Positions 52,938 through 61,876 of a DNA stretch of 64,000 nucleotides are shown here, in pieces. Each line of letters opens with the position of its first letter. Positions within the stretch are counted from its first letter, which is position 1. The notes beneath the pieces are model-generated. The model saw only the letters and a program-made list of their open reading frames with translations. It did not search any database and was not told where the DNA came from. The DNA comes from Cupriavidus basilensis (GTDB lineage Bacteria; Pseudomonadota; Gammaproteobacteria; Burkholderiales; Burkholderiaceae), in NCBI RefSeq assembly GCF_008801925.2, contig NZ_CP062803.1, positions 3,782,001 to 3,846,000 of the forward strand, in the 5' to 3' direction. A program made the translations under genes and the position numbers.

Positions 52938-53486
52938 ATGACCTCTTCCACCAGCACTCCTGTCCGCCGCAGCCGCCTCTGGGCCTGGCTTGCCGTTGCC
53001 GTCGTGGCTGCCGCCGCGGGCGCGCTGGCCGGGCACTATGTGTTTTCGCCCAAGCCGGCATCCGACGAGGCCGTCGAGACGTTCCTGCGCACGCAACTGC
53101 CAGATCCGGATGGCACCCAGATCAACTTCGCGCAACTTCGTGGAAAAACGGTGGTTGTGAACTTCTGGGCACCCTGGTGCGGTCCCTGCGTGGAAGAAAT
53201 GCCCGACCTGAACGCGTTGCATAAGGAATACACGGGACGAAAAGTGGAATTTGTCGGCATCGGCATCGATTCCGCCAACAATATCCAGCAGTTCATCAAG
53301 AAGATCCCCGTCTCCTACCCACTGGCCGTGGCCGGTTTTGCCGGTACGGAACTCTCGCGCAACTTTGGCAACGCGGCCGGTGGCCTGCCCTATACAGTGA
53401 TCATTGCGCCAGATGGCACGGTCAGCTACCGCAAAATGGGCAGGGTTTCCCCTGACGAGCTGCGCGCCGCGCTGCCTCGCGGCTAG
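52938..53486 (+). CDS. tlpA: TlpA-family membrane-anchored thiol-disulfide protein
   Basis: About 182 residues from the ATG at 52938; an earlier ATG at 52869 adds 23 residues of doubtful value. A single helix (about 14-35, WAWLAVAVVAAAAGALAGHYVF) anchors the periplasmic domain. The thioredoxin motif WAPWCGPCVEEMPDLNALH has C81 and C84. The fold continues to VIIAPDGTVSYRKMGRVSPDELRAAL. It reduces disulfides in the periplasm, often for cytochrome maturation. It is upstream of aroQ with 206 bp between. Confidence 0.92.
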   Translation: MTSSTSTPVRRSRLWAWLAVAVVAAAAGALAGHYVFSPKPASDEAVETFLRTQLPDPDGTQINFAQLRGKTVVVNFWAPWCGPCVEEMPDLNALHKEYTGRKVEFVGIGIDSANNIQQFIKKIPVSYPLAVAGFAGTELSRNFGNAAGGLPYTVIIAPDGTVSYRKMGRVSPDELRAALPRG

Positions 53487-53554
53487 CCATAAGATTCTTG
53501 ATTTGAGGCGAATTTCTCCTAATCTTGATCGATCATCAGGTAATTTGATCGAAA

Positions 53555-53587
53555 CACGATTCCGCGGCCTCAAAGTGCGGAATCGTG
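53555..53587 (+). repeat. Inverted repeat between tlpA and aroQ
   Basis: Arms CACGATTCCGC (53555-53565) and GCGGAATCGTG (53577-53587) form a perfect 11-bp stem with an 11-nt loop. It lies in an AT-richer stretch that should hold the aroQ promoter; TTGATCGA occurs twice just upstream. No T-run follows. Confidence 0.6.
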
Positions 53588-53692
53588 CCTGAAAACTCGC
53601 CTGCTTCGAAGCTGCCGATGTCTACGCTGCTAGACAAATCACTCTAAGCTACGGTAATCTCCGCGCAATTTCGTTGAAATGGTCGAGCCGCC

Positions 53693-54187
53693 GTGATCGA
53701 TACACCTCCCGAACGCCGCTCTCCCCGCTACCGCAAGGTGCTGGTCCTGCACGGACCGAACCTGAATTTGCTGGGCACGCGGGAGCCGGAAACCTATGGG
53801 TACACGAAACTAGCCGATATCGACCTGGCCCTCGCGCAGCGAGCCCGCCAGACCGGCATCGCCCTGGCTACGTTTCAGTCCAACCATGAGGGTGCGCTGG
53901 TGGATCGTATCCATGCCGCGCGCGACGAGGGCGTGGATTTCATCATCATCAACCCGGCCGCCTATACGCATACCAGCGTAGCGCTGCGCGATGCACTGGC
54001 CGGGGTGGCGATTCCGTTTGTGGAAGTCCACTTGTCGAACGTGCATCGGCGCGAGAACTTCCGTCATCACTCTTACTTCTCCGATGTGGCGATCGGAGTG
54101 ATCTGCGGACTTGGCTGGCAGGGGTATCTGCTGGCGCTGGACTATGCCCTCGGGCAGGAGCTGGAACAGGCGAAGCCCAAGGCCTGA
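53693..54187 (+). CDS. aroQ: 3-dehydroquinate dehydratase, type II
   Basis: 164 residues from a GTG start. Signatures: [29 protein letters not shown] (with the catalytic tyrosine in the flexible lid), [31 protein letters not shown] and [14 protein letters not shown] (substrate-binding histidine). It dehydrates 3-dehydroquinate in the shikimate pathway. It heads the aroQ-accB-accC-prmA run, a conserved Burkholderiales order. Confidence 0.95.
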   Translation: MIDTPPERRSPRYRKVLVLHGPNLNLLGTREPETYGYTKLADIDLALAQRARQTGIALATFQSNHEGALVDRIHAARDEGVDFIIINPAAYTHTSVALRDALAGVAIPFVEVHLSNVHRRENFRHHSYFSDVAIGVICGLGWQGYLLALDYALGQELEQAKPKA

Positions 54188-54345
54188 TCCGCACGTTGAT
54201 GTCTTAAACCGTTACCGCGCCCCCGGCGCCTGCCCCGCCGCCATGTTTGCGGCGGGCCACGGCAGCCCGCCGGAGGCGTCAGTTTTTCCCGGACGCAGCC
54301 ACCAGAGCGGTGGCCGCCGGACAACCCGATTCAGGAGGATAGAAG

Positions 54346-54804
54346 ATGGACCTGCGCAAGCTGAAGACGCTGATCGACCTGGTGGCCGAGTCCGGCATCT
54401 CCGAGCTGGAAGTCACCGAAGGCGAAGGCAAGGTGCGGATCGTCAAGGCGCCGCCGCAGGTCATCGCTGCGCCGATGGCCATGCAACCGATGCAGGCACT
54501 GCCCCCGGCCGCCGCGCCGGCCGCGATGCCCGTCGCCGGTAGCGAGCCGGCCGCGCCGCAACTGCCGGTCGGCCATGTCGTGACGTCGCCGATGGTCGGC
54601 ACCTTCTATCGCGCACCGTCGCCGGGCGCCGCGTCGTTCGTCAATGTGGGCGATACCGTCAAGGAAGGCCAGACGGTTTGCATCATCGAAGCGATGAAGC
54701 TGCTCAACGAGATCGAGTCGGACAAGGCTGGCGTGATCAAGGAAATCCTGGTCGAGAATGGCCAGGCGGTGGAATACGGCCAGCCGCTGTTCATCATCGG
54801 CTGA
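54346..54804 (+). CDS. accB: Biotin carboxyl carrier protein of acetyl-CoA carboxylase
   Basis: 152 residues; the ATG follows an AGGAGGATAG box. The N-terminal helix [32 protein letters not shown] is typical, an Ala/Pro-rich linker covers about 40-75, and the biotinyl domain holds EAMKLLNEI with K118 as the biotinylated lysine. It carries CO2 from AccC to the carboxyltransferase in fatty acid synthesis. Confidence 0.97.
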   Translation: MDLRKLKTLIDLVAESGISELEVTEGEGKVRIVKAPPQVIAAPMAMQPMQALPPAAAPAAMPVAGSEPAAPQLPVGHVVTSPMVGTFYRAPSPGAASFVNVGDTVKEGQTVCIIEAMKLLNEIESDKAGVIKEILVENGQAVEYGQPLFIIG

Positions 54805-54987
54805 AACTGACCGGCATGCCGCGCCGCCCGCAGCCTGCGCCGGAGTTCTCCGGCCAGCCACGGCGGCGACGGCCACCGGGCGTTCCTCGTCCCGGTGCCA
54901 GCACCCCCGCCTGCACTCCGGCTGCCCTCGCCGGGGATGCCACGATCCGCCGCGGTGGGACCGCCTTTCTCCTCGCAGAGAGTGACT

Positions 54988-56355
54988 ATGTTTGAAAAAA
55001 TTCTGATCGCGAATCGCGGTGAAATCGCCCTTCGCATCCAGCGCGCCTGCCGCGAGCTCGGCATCAAGACTGTGGTGGTGTATTCGGAAGCCGACAAGGA
55101 AGCCAAGTACGTCAAGCTGGCCGACGAAGCCGTCTGTATCGGCCCGGCGCCCTCGCCGCTGTCTTACCTCAACATGCCGGCCATCATCTCGGCCGCCGAG
55201 GTGACCGACGCGCAAGCCATCCACCCCGGCTACGGCTTCTTGTCGGAAAACGCCGACTTCGCCGAACGCGTGGAAAAGTCCGGTTTCGTCTTCATCGGCC
55301 CGACTTCCGAGAGCATTCGCCTGATGGGCGACAAGGTCTCGGCCAAGCAGGCCATGATCAAGTCCGGCGTGCCGTGCGTGCCGGGTTCCGAAGGCGCCCT
55401 GCCCGACGACCCCAAGGAAATCCTGGCAATCGCACGCACCGTCGGCTATCCGGTCATCATCAAGGCAGCTGGCGGCGGCGGTGGCCGCGGCATGCGCGTG
55501 GTGCACACCGAGGCCGCCCTGGTCAATGCGGTCAACATGACGCGCGAGGAGGCCGGCCGCGCCTTCGGCAACCCGGAGGTCTACATGGAGAAATTCCTGG
55601 AGAACCCCCGGCACGTCGAGATCCAGATCCTGGCCGACCAGCATCGCCAGGCAATCTGGCTGGGCGAGCGCGACTGCTCGATGCAGCGCCGCCACCAGAA
55701 GGTCATCGAAGAAGCACCTGCGCCGCACATCCCGCGCCGCCTGATCGAGCGCATCGGCGATCGCTGCGCCGAGGCATGCAAGAAGATTGGCTACCGTGGC
55801 GCCGGCACCTTCGAATTCCTGTACGAGAACAACGAGTTCTACTTCATCGAGATGAACACGCGCGTACAGGTCGAGCACCCGGTCACCGAGATGATCACCG
55901 GCATCGACATCGTGCAGGAGCAGATCCGCATCGCCTTTGGCGAGAAGCTGCGCTGGCGCCAGAAGGACGTGCAGCTGCGCGGCCACTCGATCGAATGCCG
56001 CATCAACGCCGAGGACCCGTTCAAGTTCACGCCGTCGCCCGGGCGCATCACCGCGTGGCACATGCCCGGCGGTCCCGGCGTGCGGGTCGACTCGCACGCG
56101 TATGATGGCTACTTCGTGCCGCCCAACTACGATTCGATGATCGGCAAGATCATCACCTACGGCGCCACCCGCGAGCAGGCCATCGCCCGCATGCGGATCG
56201 CGCTGTCGGAAATGGTGGTGGATGGCATCCAGACCAACGTACCGCTGCACCGTGAGCTGATGCTCGATGCCAACTTCGTCGAAGGCGGCACCAGCATTCA
56301 CTATCTCGAGCACCGCCTGGCCCAGAAGAACGTGGCCAAGGGCGGCAAGATCTGA
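54988..56355 (+). CDS. accC: Biotin carboxylase subunit of acetyl-CoA carboxylase
   Basis: 455 residues from the ATG at 54988. The start [26 protein letters not shown] is diagnostic; the ATP-grasp glycine loop is [17 protein letters not shown], and [35 protein letters not shown] and [21 protein letters not shown] follow. It carboxylates biotin on AccB using ATP and bicarbonate. A 183-bp gap separates it from accB. Confidence 0.97.
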   Translation: MFEKILIANRGEIALRIQRACRELGIKTVVVYSEADKEAKYVKLADEAVCIGPAPSPLSYLNMPAIISAAEVTDAQAIHPGYGFLSENADFAERVEKSGFVFIGPTSESIRLMGDKVSAKQAMIKSGVPCVPGSEGALPDDPKEILAIARTVGYPVIIKAAGGGGGRGMRVVHTEAALVNAVNMTREEAGRAFGNPEVYMEKFLENPRHVEIQILADQHRQAIWLGERDCSMQRRHQKVIEEAPAPHIPRRLIERIGDRCAEACKKIGYRGAGTFEFLYENNEFYFIEMNTRVQVEHPVTEMITGIDIVQEQIRIAFGEKLRWRQKDVQLRGHSIECRINAEDPFKFTPSPGRITAWHMPGGPGVRVDSHAYDGYFVPPNYDSMIGKIITYGATREQAIARMRIALSEMVVDGIQTNVPLHRELMLDANFVEGGTSIHYLEHRLAQKNVAKGGKI

Positions 56356-56398
56356 AGCCCCGGCGCGGCCAGTCATAACTGATCGACAAGGATCGCCT

Positions 56399-57313
56399 GT
56401 GGCATTTCAGGAATGTGTGATCGAAATCGCACAAGACCAGGCCGAAGCCTGGTCTGACGCGCTGTTCGACCTCGGCGCGCTGTCGGTCTCGGTGGAAGAC
56501 GCCGATGCCGATACGCCCGACGAGCAGCCGCTGTTCGGCGAGCCCGGCATGGAGCCGACCCGCCTGGCATGGAACCGCTCGCGCGTGGTGGCGCTGTTTG
56601 ACGACAGCGCCGACCCCGTGCTGGTGGTGGCCGCCGCCGCCAATGCGCTGGGCGTCGACCCGGTGCCGGCTTACCAGTTGCGCCCCGTCGAAGACCAGGA
56701 CTGGGTGCGCCTGACGCAATCCCAGTTCGCGCCGATCCGCATTGGCGAGCGCATCTGGGTGGTGCCGTCCTGGCACGATGCGCCGGACCCTGACGCGGTG
56801 GTGCTGGAACTGGACCCGGGCCTGGCCTTCGGTACCGGCAGCCATCCCACCACGCGGCTGTGCATGCAGTGGCTGGAACAGAACATCAAGGCCGGTGAAA
56901 CGGTGCTCGACTACGGCTGTGGCTCGGGCATCCTCGCCATCGTGGCGCGCAAGCTGGGCGCCGGCGACACGCTCGGCATCGATATCGACCCCAACGCGGT
57001 GGAAGCCTCGCGCTATAACGCCGAGCGCAATCGCGTGGAGGCTACCTTTGCGCTGCCGGAAACCGTCTCCGAGGCCAGCTACGACCTCGTCGTCGCCAAT
57101 ATCCTGTCCAACCCGCTGAAGCTGATGGCGGCCATGCTGAGCGCGCGGGTTCGCCCCGGCGGACGGCTGGTGCTGTCGGGCGTGCTGGAGCGGCAGGCCG
57201 ATGAAGTCGCCGCGGCCTACGCGCCCTGGCTGCCCATGTCGGTCTGGCGCAGCGAGGAAGGCTGGGTCTGCCTGCATGGCACCCGCGGTGAAGGCCCCGG
57301 CACCCAGAGCTGA
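56399..57313 (+). CDS. prmA: Ribosomal protein L11 methyltransferase
   Basis: 304 residues from a GTG start after AAGGAT. The N-terminal substrate-binding domain begins [36 protein letters not shown]. The methyltransferase domain holds [43 protein letters not shown], and the catalytic-site segment [15 protein letters not shown]. It trimethylates L11. It follows accC by 43 bp. Confidence 0.96.
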   Translation: MAFQECVIEIAQDQAEAWSDALFDLGALSVSVEDADADTPDEQPLFGEPGMEPTRLAWNRSRVVALFDDSADPVLVVAAAANALGVDPVPAYQLRPVEDQDWVRLTQSQFAPIRIGERIWVVPSWHDAPDPDAVVLELDPGLAFGTGSHPTTRLCMQWLEQNIKAGETVLDYGCGSGILAIVARKLGAGDTLGIDIDPNAVEASRYNAERNRVEATFALPETVSEASYDLVVANILSNPLKLMAAMLSARVRPGGRLVLSGVLERQADEVAAAYAPWLPMSVWRSEEGWVCLHGTRGEGPGTQS

Positions 57314-57322
57314 GCCCAGCCC

Positions 57323-58774
57323 ATGGCCGCAGCCAAGCTCGTCACGCGTTGCCCGGCCTGTCGCACTGCCTTTCGGCTGGTGCCGGACCAGTTGCGGCTG
57401 CGCCAGGGGCTGGTCCGCTGCGGCCAGTGCGACACCGTCTTCGATGCACGCGAGCACCTGATCGAGTTGCCAGCGCCCGAGCCGGCAGCCGGCCCCGAGG
57501 CCGTCGCGCAGGCGGGGGAAGGCATTGCCGCCCCTGTCCCCGCCTCGCCCCCGGCACAGGAAGCGCACCCAGTCGAAGCCACCGCCGTGCTGCAGGAAGC
57601 CGCGCACTTCGACACGTTCCCGCAACACGACGCCGACGACAGCCGCCCCGCCGCCGCGCCCTTCGACCCCGGTTACGACCCTGGCTATGACGTGCCGGCG
57701 CTCGACGCGCCCACCGTCATGCTGTACCAGACGCAGACGGAAGCGGACGAGGCGGTGCAGGCCAGCAACCATCGGGCGGAGCCGGAAACCGGCACCGCCG
57801 ACGCTCACGAACACAAGGACGAGGACAAGGACGAGCCTTCCGCGGTGTTCGTACCCGGCATCGTCGAGAGCGAGAGCGAGGAAGCTGGCCTTACCGCCCC
57901 CGCAGCGGAGGTGGAGGCAGCGGAGGCACCGCAGGCAAGCGAAGCACCCGCCCCCGCGCCGGAAGCAGCACCCTGGCCACAACTCGACCCCAGCACGCTG
58001 GGCGCCGACGATGCCACGCACACCGCGGACATCACCGATACGGAAAACGCGGCCGACACTGGGAAAGCGGCGAACGAAGCATCCGCCGCCAGCACCGAGG
58101 CCGACGCAGCGGCCATCCCGAGCGCAGGCGGCTACCTGCGCGCCCAAGCGCAGGACGATTTCCCCGAGATTCCCGAAGCGATCTCACGCGAACAGGCCGA
58201 GCGGCCGTGGATGCGCAGCGACACGCCTGCCACCCCGTCCTTCGCGCCCGACTTCCTGCGCCATGCGCGTGAGCGCGATCCTGGCCCGGCCAAGCGCAAG
58301 CGCATGCTGCAAAAGCTGGCGATCGGGTTCCTGGTGATCGCGGGACTGCTGCAAGGCACCTTCCTGGCGCGCAGCCAGCTATCCGGCCGCTTTCCTGTAT
58401 TGCGGCCCGCCTTCGAAGCAGCCTGCGCGCCGCTGGGTTGCGAGGTGGCGCCGTGGCGCGACATCGATGCCTTGCGCATCGAGAGCTCGCTGCTGCAAAA
58501 GCAAGATGACGAATCCGACGCCTACCTGCTCGCCGTAACGCTGCGTAACCAAGGCCGCGCCACCGTGGCGCTGCCCGCCATCGAGCTGGTCATGACGGAC
58601 CTCCAGGACCAGCTCCTCCTGCGCCGTGTGCTGCAACCCGCAGACTATCTCGAAACCGGGCAGCAGGCCTTTGCCACGCATGGCCTGCGGGCAGGCACGG
58701 AGCTGCCGGTTCGGGTACGATTCCGGTCGCAGCAGGCGGCGGCAAACTACCGCGTGCTGATTTTTTACCCCTGA
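57323..58774 (+). CDS. Zinc-ribbon membrane protein with DUF3426-like C-terminus
   Basis: 483 residues. An N-terminal MJ0042-type zinc ribbon is visible: C10-x2-C13 and C33-x2-C36 in TRCPACRTAFRLVPDQLRLRQGLVRCGQCDTVFDARE. Residues about 45-310 are low-complexity, acidic and Ala/Pro-rich. A transmembrane helix sits near 329-347 (LAIGFLVIAGLLQGTFLA), followed by about 130 residues with the DUF3426 pattern (APLGCEVAPWRDIDALRIESSLLQK, VTLRNQGRATVALPAIELVMTD). The function is unknown; the prmA-this gene-tpx order is conserved in the family. Confidence 0.85.
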   Translation: MAAAKLVTRCPACRTAFRLVPDQLRLRQGLVRCGQCDTVFDAREHLIELPAPEPAAGPEAVAQAGEGIAAPVPASPPAQEAHPVEATAVLQEAAHFDTFPQHDADDSRPAAAPFDPGYDPGYDVPALDAPTVMLYQTQTEADEAVQASNHRAEPETGTADAHEHKDEDKDEPSAVFVPGIVESESEEAGLTAPAAEVEAAEAPQASEAPAPAPEAAPWPQLDPSTLGADDATHTADITDTENAADTGKAANEASAASTEADAAAIPSAGGYLRAQAQDDFPEIPEAISREQAERPWMRSDTPATPSFAPDFLRHARERDPGPAKRKRMLQKLAIGFLVIAGLLQGTFLARSQLSGRFPVLRPAFEAACAPLGCEVAPWRDIDALRIESSLLQKQDDESDAYLLAVTLRNQGRATVALPAIELVMTDLQDQLLLRRVLQPADYLETGQQAFATHGLRAGTELPVRVRFRSQQAAANYRVLIFYP

Positions 58775-58845
58775 ATTCCCTCTGGGCTCGCCGCTAATCC
58801 CGAGCGCCCCCGATTTGCGAGCCCGCATTTCACACAGGAGCACAT

Positions 58846-59346
58846 ATGAGCAACGTCACCCTCGGCGGCAACGCCATCGAAGTCGGCGGCAAGTTTCCGC
58901 AAGCCGGCGACAAGGCCCCCGCATTCTCGCTGGTCGGCAAGGACCTGAAGGACGTCACGCTGGCCGACTTCGCCGGCAAGCGCAAGGTGCTCAATATCGT
59001 CCCCAGCCTGGACACCCCGGTGTGCCAGGCTTCGGCCCGCAAGTTCAACGAAGCCGCCAGCGGCCTGGCCAACACCGTGGTGCTGACCGTCTCTGCCGAC
59101 CTGCCGTTCGCCATGGGCCGCTTCTGCACCGCCGAAGGCCTGGCCAACGTGGTGCCGCTGTCGCTGATGCGCGGCGCCGACTTCAAGGGCAACTACGGCG
59201 TGGACATCAAGACCGGCCCGCTGGCCGGCGTGACCGCGCGCGCCGTGGTGGTGCTCGATGAGAACGACACCGTGAAGTACAGCGAACTGGTCTCGGAAAT
59301 CAAGAACGAGCCGAACTACGACGCCGCACTGGCCGCGCTGAAGTAA
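58846..59346 (+). CDS. tpx: Thiol peroxidase
   Basis: 166 residues. The peroxiredoxin Tpx class is identified by [22 protein letters not shown] with peroxidatic C60 and RFCTAEGL with resolving C94. It reduces lipid and other hydroperoxides using thioredoxin. It follows the zinc-ribbon gene by 71 bp, preceded by a CACAGGAGCAC ribosome binding site, and ends at a strong terminator. Confidence 0.96.
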   Translation: MSNVTLGGNAIEVGGKFPQAGDKAPAFSLVGKDLKDVTLADFAGKRKVLNIVPSLDTPVCQASARKFNEAASGLANTVVLTVSADLPFAMGRFCTAEGLANVVPLSLMRGADFKGNYGVDIKTGPLAGVTARAVVVLDENDTVKYSELVSEIKNEPNYDAALAALK

Positions 59347-59365
59347 GCGCGCCACCTGCCAGGCG

Positions 59366-59396
59366 CGGCCACCCGGCAAAACGGGTGGCCGTTTTT
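59366..59396 (+). terminator. Intrinsic terminator after tpx
   Basis: Stem CGGCCACCCG / CGGGTGGCCG with loop GCAAAA, followed by TTTTT. Confidence 0.92.
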
Positions 59397-59461
59397 GCAT
59401 TCAGGGGCACCGGCATGACCCGGTGGCCCCGTCAGCCCGCATTACGAGAATTGGAGAGAGC

Positions 59462-60409
59462 ATGTCCAGCCTGATCTGTGGCTCCGTTGCCTACGACACC
59501 ATCATGACGTTCGAGGGACATTTCCGCGAACATATCCTGCCCGACCAGATCCACATGCTGAACGTGTCCTTCCTGGTCCCGTCCATGCGCCGCGAGTTCG
59601 GCGGCTGCGCCGGCAATATCGCCTACACGCTGAAGCTGCTTGGCGGCGACCCGGTCGTCATGGCCACCGTCGGCGTCGACGCCGAGCCCTACCTGCAACA
59701 CCTGCGTGCGCTCGATATCAGCACCGAGCACATCCGCACCCTGCCTGACACCTTCACGGCGCAAGCGATGATCACGACCGACCTGGAGAACAACCAGATC
59801 ACGGCGTTCCACCCCGGCGCGATGAACCAGTCGCAGCTCTCGCAGGTGCAGGACGCGCTTGGCGGCAGCAACGCGCCCGGCCTGGGCATCGTCGCCCCCG
59901 ACAGCCGCGAAGGCATGCTGCACCACGCGCGCCAGTTCGCCGACGCCGGCGTGCCGTTCATCTTCGACCTGGGCCAGGCCATGCCGCTGTTCAACGGCGA
60001 CGATCTGCGCCAGTTCGTTGAACTCGCCAGCTACGTGACGGTCAATGACTACGAAGCTCAGGTTCTGCTGTCGCGTACCGGCTGGACCAGCGATGAAGTC
60101 GCCGCGCAGGTCAAGGCGTTCATCGTGACCCACGGCGAAAAGGGCGCCACCGTCTTCGCCGACAAGCAGAAGTACAATATCGCCTCCGTGAAAGCGGATC
60201 GCGTCGTCGATCCGACGGGCTGCGGCGATGCCTTCCGCGGCGGCCTGCTTTACGGCATCGAACAGGGCTTCGACTGGGAAACAACGGGCCGGCTTGCCAG
60301 CCTGATGGGCTCCATCAAGATCGCGCACCAGGGTCCGCAGAACCACAAATCGTCGCGCGACGAAATCGGTGAACGCTTCCAGTCCGCTTTTGGCTACCGC
60401 TACGAGTAA
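59462..60409 (+). CDS. PfkB-family nucleoside/carbohydrate kinase
   Basis: 315 residues from the ATG at 59462, after GGAGAGAG. The ribokinase fold starts LICGSVAYDTIMTFEGHF and has FGGCAGNIAYTLKLLGGDPVVMATVG (substrate-side glycines). The C-terminal catalytic motif DPTGCGDAFRGGLLYG lies near residue 250. Related Burkholderia proteins are nucleoside kinases with broad guanosine, inosine and adenosine activity, so a nucleoside substrate is likely but inferred. Confidence 0.88.
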   Translation: MSSLICGSVAYDTIMTFEGHFREHILPDQIHMLNVSFLVPSMRREFGGCAGNIAYTLKLLGGDPVVMATVGVDAEPYLQHLRALDISTEHIRTLPDTFTAQAMITTDLENNQITAFHPGAMNQSQLSQVQDALGGSNAPGLGIVAPDSREGMLHHARQFADAGVPFIFDLGQAMPLFNGDDLRQFVELASYVTVNDYEAQVLLSRTGWTSDEVAAQVKAFIVTHGEKGATVFADKQKYNIASVKADRVVDPTGCGDAFRGGLLYGIEQGFDWETTGRLASLMGSIKIAHQGPQNHKSSRDEIGERFQSAFGYRYE

Positions 60410-60431
60410 CACCTTTTCCGGGATTGATTCT

Positions 60432-60899
60432 ATGCACACCCTGATTCGCACCAGCGCCATCGCGCTCGCCGCCGCAGCCACCCTGGTGGCCGGCTGCGCT
60501 GCGCAGTCGAATTCCGCCAGCATCTATACGCCGGGCCAGGCACAGCGCGAGCAGACCTTGCGCTACGGCGTGGTCGAGACGGTTCGCGAGGTGCTGATCC
60601 AGGGCGACCAGACCGGTGCCGGCACGATCGCCGGTGGCGCCATCGGCGGCATCGCCGCGGGCAGCACCATCGGCAGCGGCGGCGGCTCGGTGGCCGCCGG
60701 CGTGCTGGGCGCCGTGCTCGGCGGCATCGCCGGCAGCATGGCCGAGAACAAGATCAGCCAGCGCCGTGGCCTGGAAATCACCGTGCGCCTGGACAATGGC
60801 GATATGCGCGCCATCGTCCAGGACGCCGACGAAGCCTTCCGGCCGGGCGAGCGCGTGCGCTTGCTGTCGTCGGGCGGCACGACCCGCGTCACGCACTAA
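60432..60899 (+). CDS. Glycine-zipper lipoprotein (SlyB/PcP-like)
   Basis: 155 residues. The lipobox LVAGC puts the acylated cysteine at 22. The middle contains the glycine-zipper 2TM pattern GAGTIAGGAIGGIAAGSTIG…GGSVAAGVLGAVLGGIAGSMAENKISQRRG, and the end has RLDNGDMRAIVQDADEAFRPGERVRLLSSGGTTRVTH. The SlyB family stabilises the outer membrane. It follows the PfkB kinase gene by 22 bp. Confidence 0.87.
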   Translation: MHTLIRTSAIALAAAATLVAGCAAQSNSASIYTPGQAQREQTLRYGVVETVREVLIQGDQTGAGTIAGGAIGGIAAGSTIGSGGGSVAAGVLGAVLGGIAGSMAENKISQRRGLEITVRLDNGDMRAIVQDADEAFRPGERVRLLSSGGTTRVTH

Positions 60900-61056
60900 G
60901 CGCGATACGCGGGACGGCATAGGGCGGCCCTGTGTGGCCGCGCCGCGGGGGGCGCAACCAAAGGGGGCTGCCGCACCGCTCGTTGGCTCCTGTGGCTCCT
61001 GGCACGTTCTGGAGTGGTCTGCGGGACCGCTCCGCACAGCCGCATACGCCCCCGGC

Positions 61057-61093
61057 AAAGCGCTGCCTCCTTCACCGGAGCAGCGCTTTTTCT
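61057..61093 (+). terminator. Terminator for the lipoprotein gene
   Basis: Stem AAAGCGCTGC / GCAGCGCTTT with a 13-nt loop, followed by TTTCTTT. It lies about 160 bp past the lipoprotein stop. Confidence 0.7.
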
Positions 61094-61160
61094 TTGCGGC
61101 GTTGCCGGGCCGCAGTGCCCCGCGTTGCGTGCTCCGCCTGCCGTTTTTCGATCGCCCATG

Positions 61161-61194
61161 AAAAAACCCGCCGGGCTTGCACCATCGGCGGGTT
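61161..61194 (-). terminator. Terminator for the histone-like gene
   Basis: On the minus strand stem AACCCGCCG / CGGCGGGTT (12-nt loop) is followed by TTTT. It lies about 100 bp past the histone stop. Confidence 0.8.
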
Positions 61195-61294
61195 GGCAAG
61201 ACTAGCGTCTTGCGGACCGGATACGCGGTATCCGGTCAGTGCGGCACGCCCTGCGTGCCTTGGCAATTCCCAGCGGCAGCCGTTACCGGCACGC

Positions 61295-61876
61295 TTACGG
61301 ACGGGTACCCGTGGGGAAAGGCCATGCCGCAGCCGGGTTCAGCGCGGTCTTGGCAGCTGCAGCGGGTGCAACAGCAGGTGCAGCGGCAGGCTTGGCAGGC
61401 GCGGCCTTCTTGGCAGCGGCCTTCTTGGCCGGTGCCTTCTTGGCAGCAGGCGCCTTCTTGGCCGGTGCAGCCTTCTTGGCAACAGCAGCCTTCTTCGCAG
61501 CCGGTGCAGCCTTCTTGGCCGGTGCAGCCTTCTTGGCGGCGACCTTCTTGGCCGGTGCGGCCTTCTTCGCTACAACCTTCTTGGCGGCAGCTTTCTTGGC
61601 CGGCGCGGCCTTCTTGGCTACAACCTTCTTGGCTGCGGCCTTCTTTGCCGGTGCGGCTGCCTTCTTGGCCGGCGCTGCTTTCTTCGCTACGACCTTCTTT
61701 GCAGCGACCTTCTTCACTGCAGCCTTCTTGGCCGGTGCAGCTTTCTTGGCCGGTGCTGCCTTCTTGGCGGCTACCTTCTTCACAGCGGCTTTCTTGGCCG
61801 GGGCAGCTGCCTTCTTGGCGGCCGGCTTGGCGGCGACCTTCTTAGCCGCCGGTTTCTTCTTTGCAGTCGTTGCCAT
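61295..61876 (-). CDS. Histone H1-like DNA-binding protein, lysine/alanine repeats
   Basis: 193 residues from the ATG at 61876 after AAGGAGT. Nearly the whole protein is built of KKAAPAKKA- and KKVAAKK-type tandem units, with no aromatic residue until near the C-terminus (NPAAAWPFPTGTRP). This composition matches bacterial H1-like histones (BpH1, HctB type) that bind and compact DNA non-specifically. The DNA is also internally repetitive, so unit number may vary between strains. It is transcribed from its own promoter in the 1.7-kb region to the right. Confidence 0.9.
   Translation of the reverse strand: MATTAKKKPAAKKVAAKPAAKKAAAPAKKAAVKKVAAKKAAPAKKAAPAKKAAVKKVAAKKVVAKKAAPAKKAAAPAKKAAAKKVVAKKAAPAKKAAAKKVVAKKAAPAKKVAAKKAAPAKKAAPAAKKAAVAKKAAPAKKAPAAKKAPAKKAAAKKAAPAKPAAAPAVAPAAAAKTALNPAAAWPFPTGTRP

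Larger units (their letters stand above)
60900..61294. other. Intergenic region between convergent lipoprotein and histone genes
   Basis: About 395 bp without a gene. Two terminators of opposite polarity are visible (61057-61093 plus, 61161-61194 minus). Both flanking genes end here. Confidence 0.7.
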
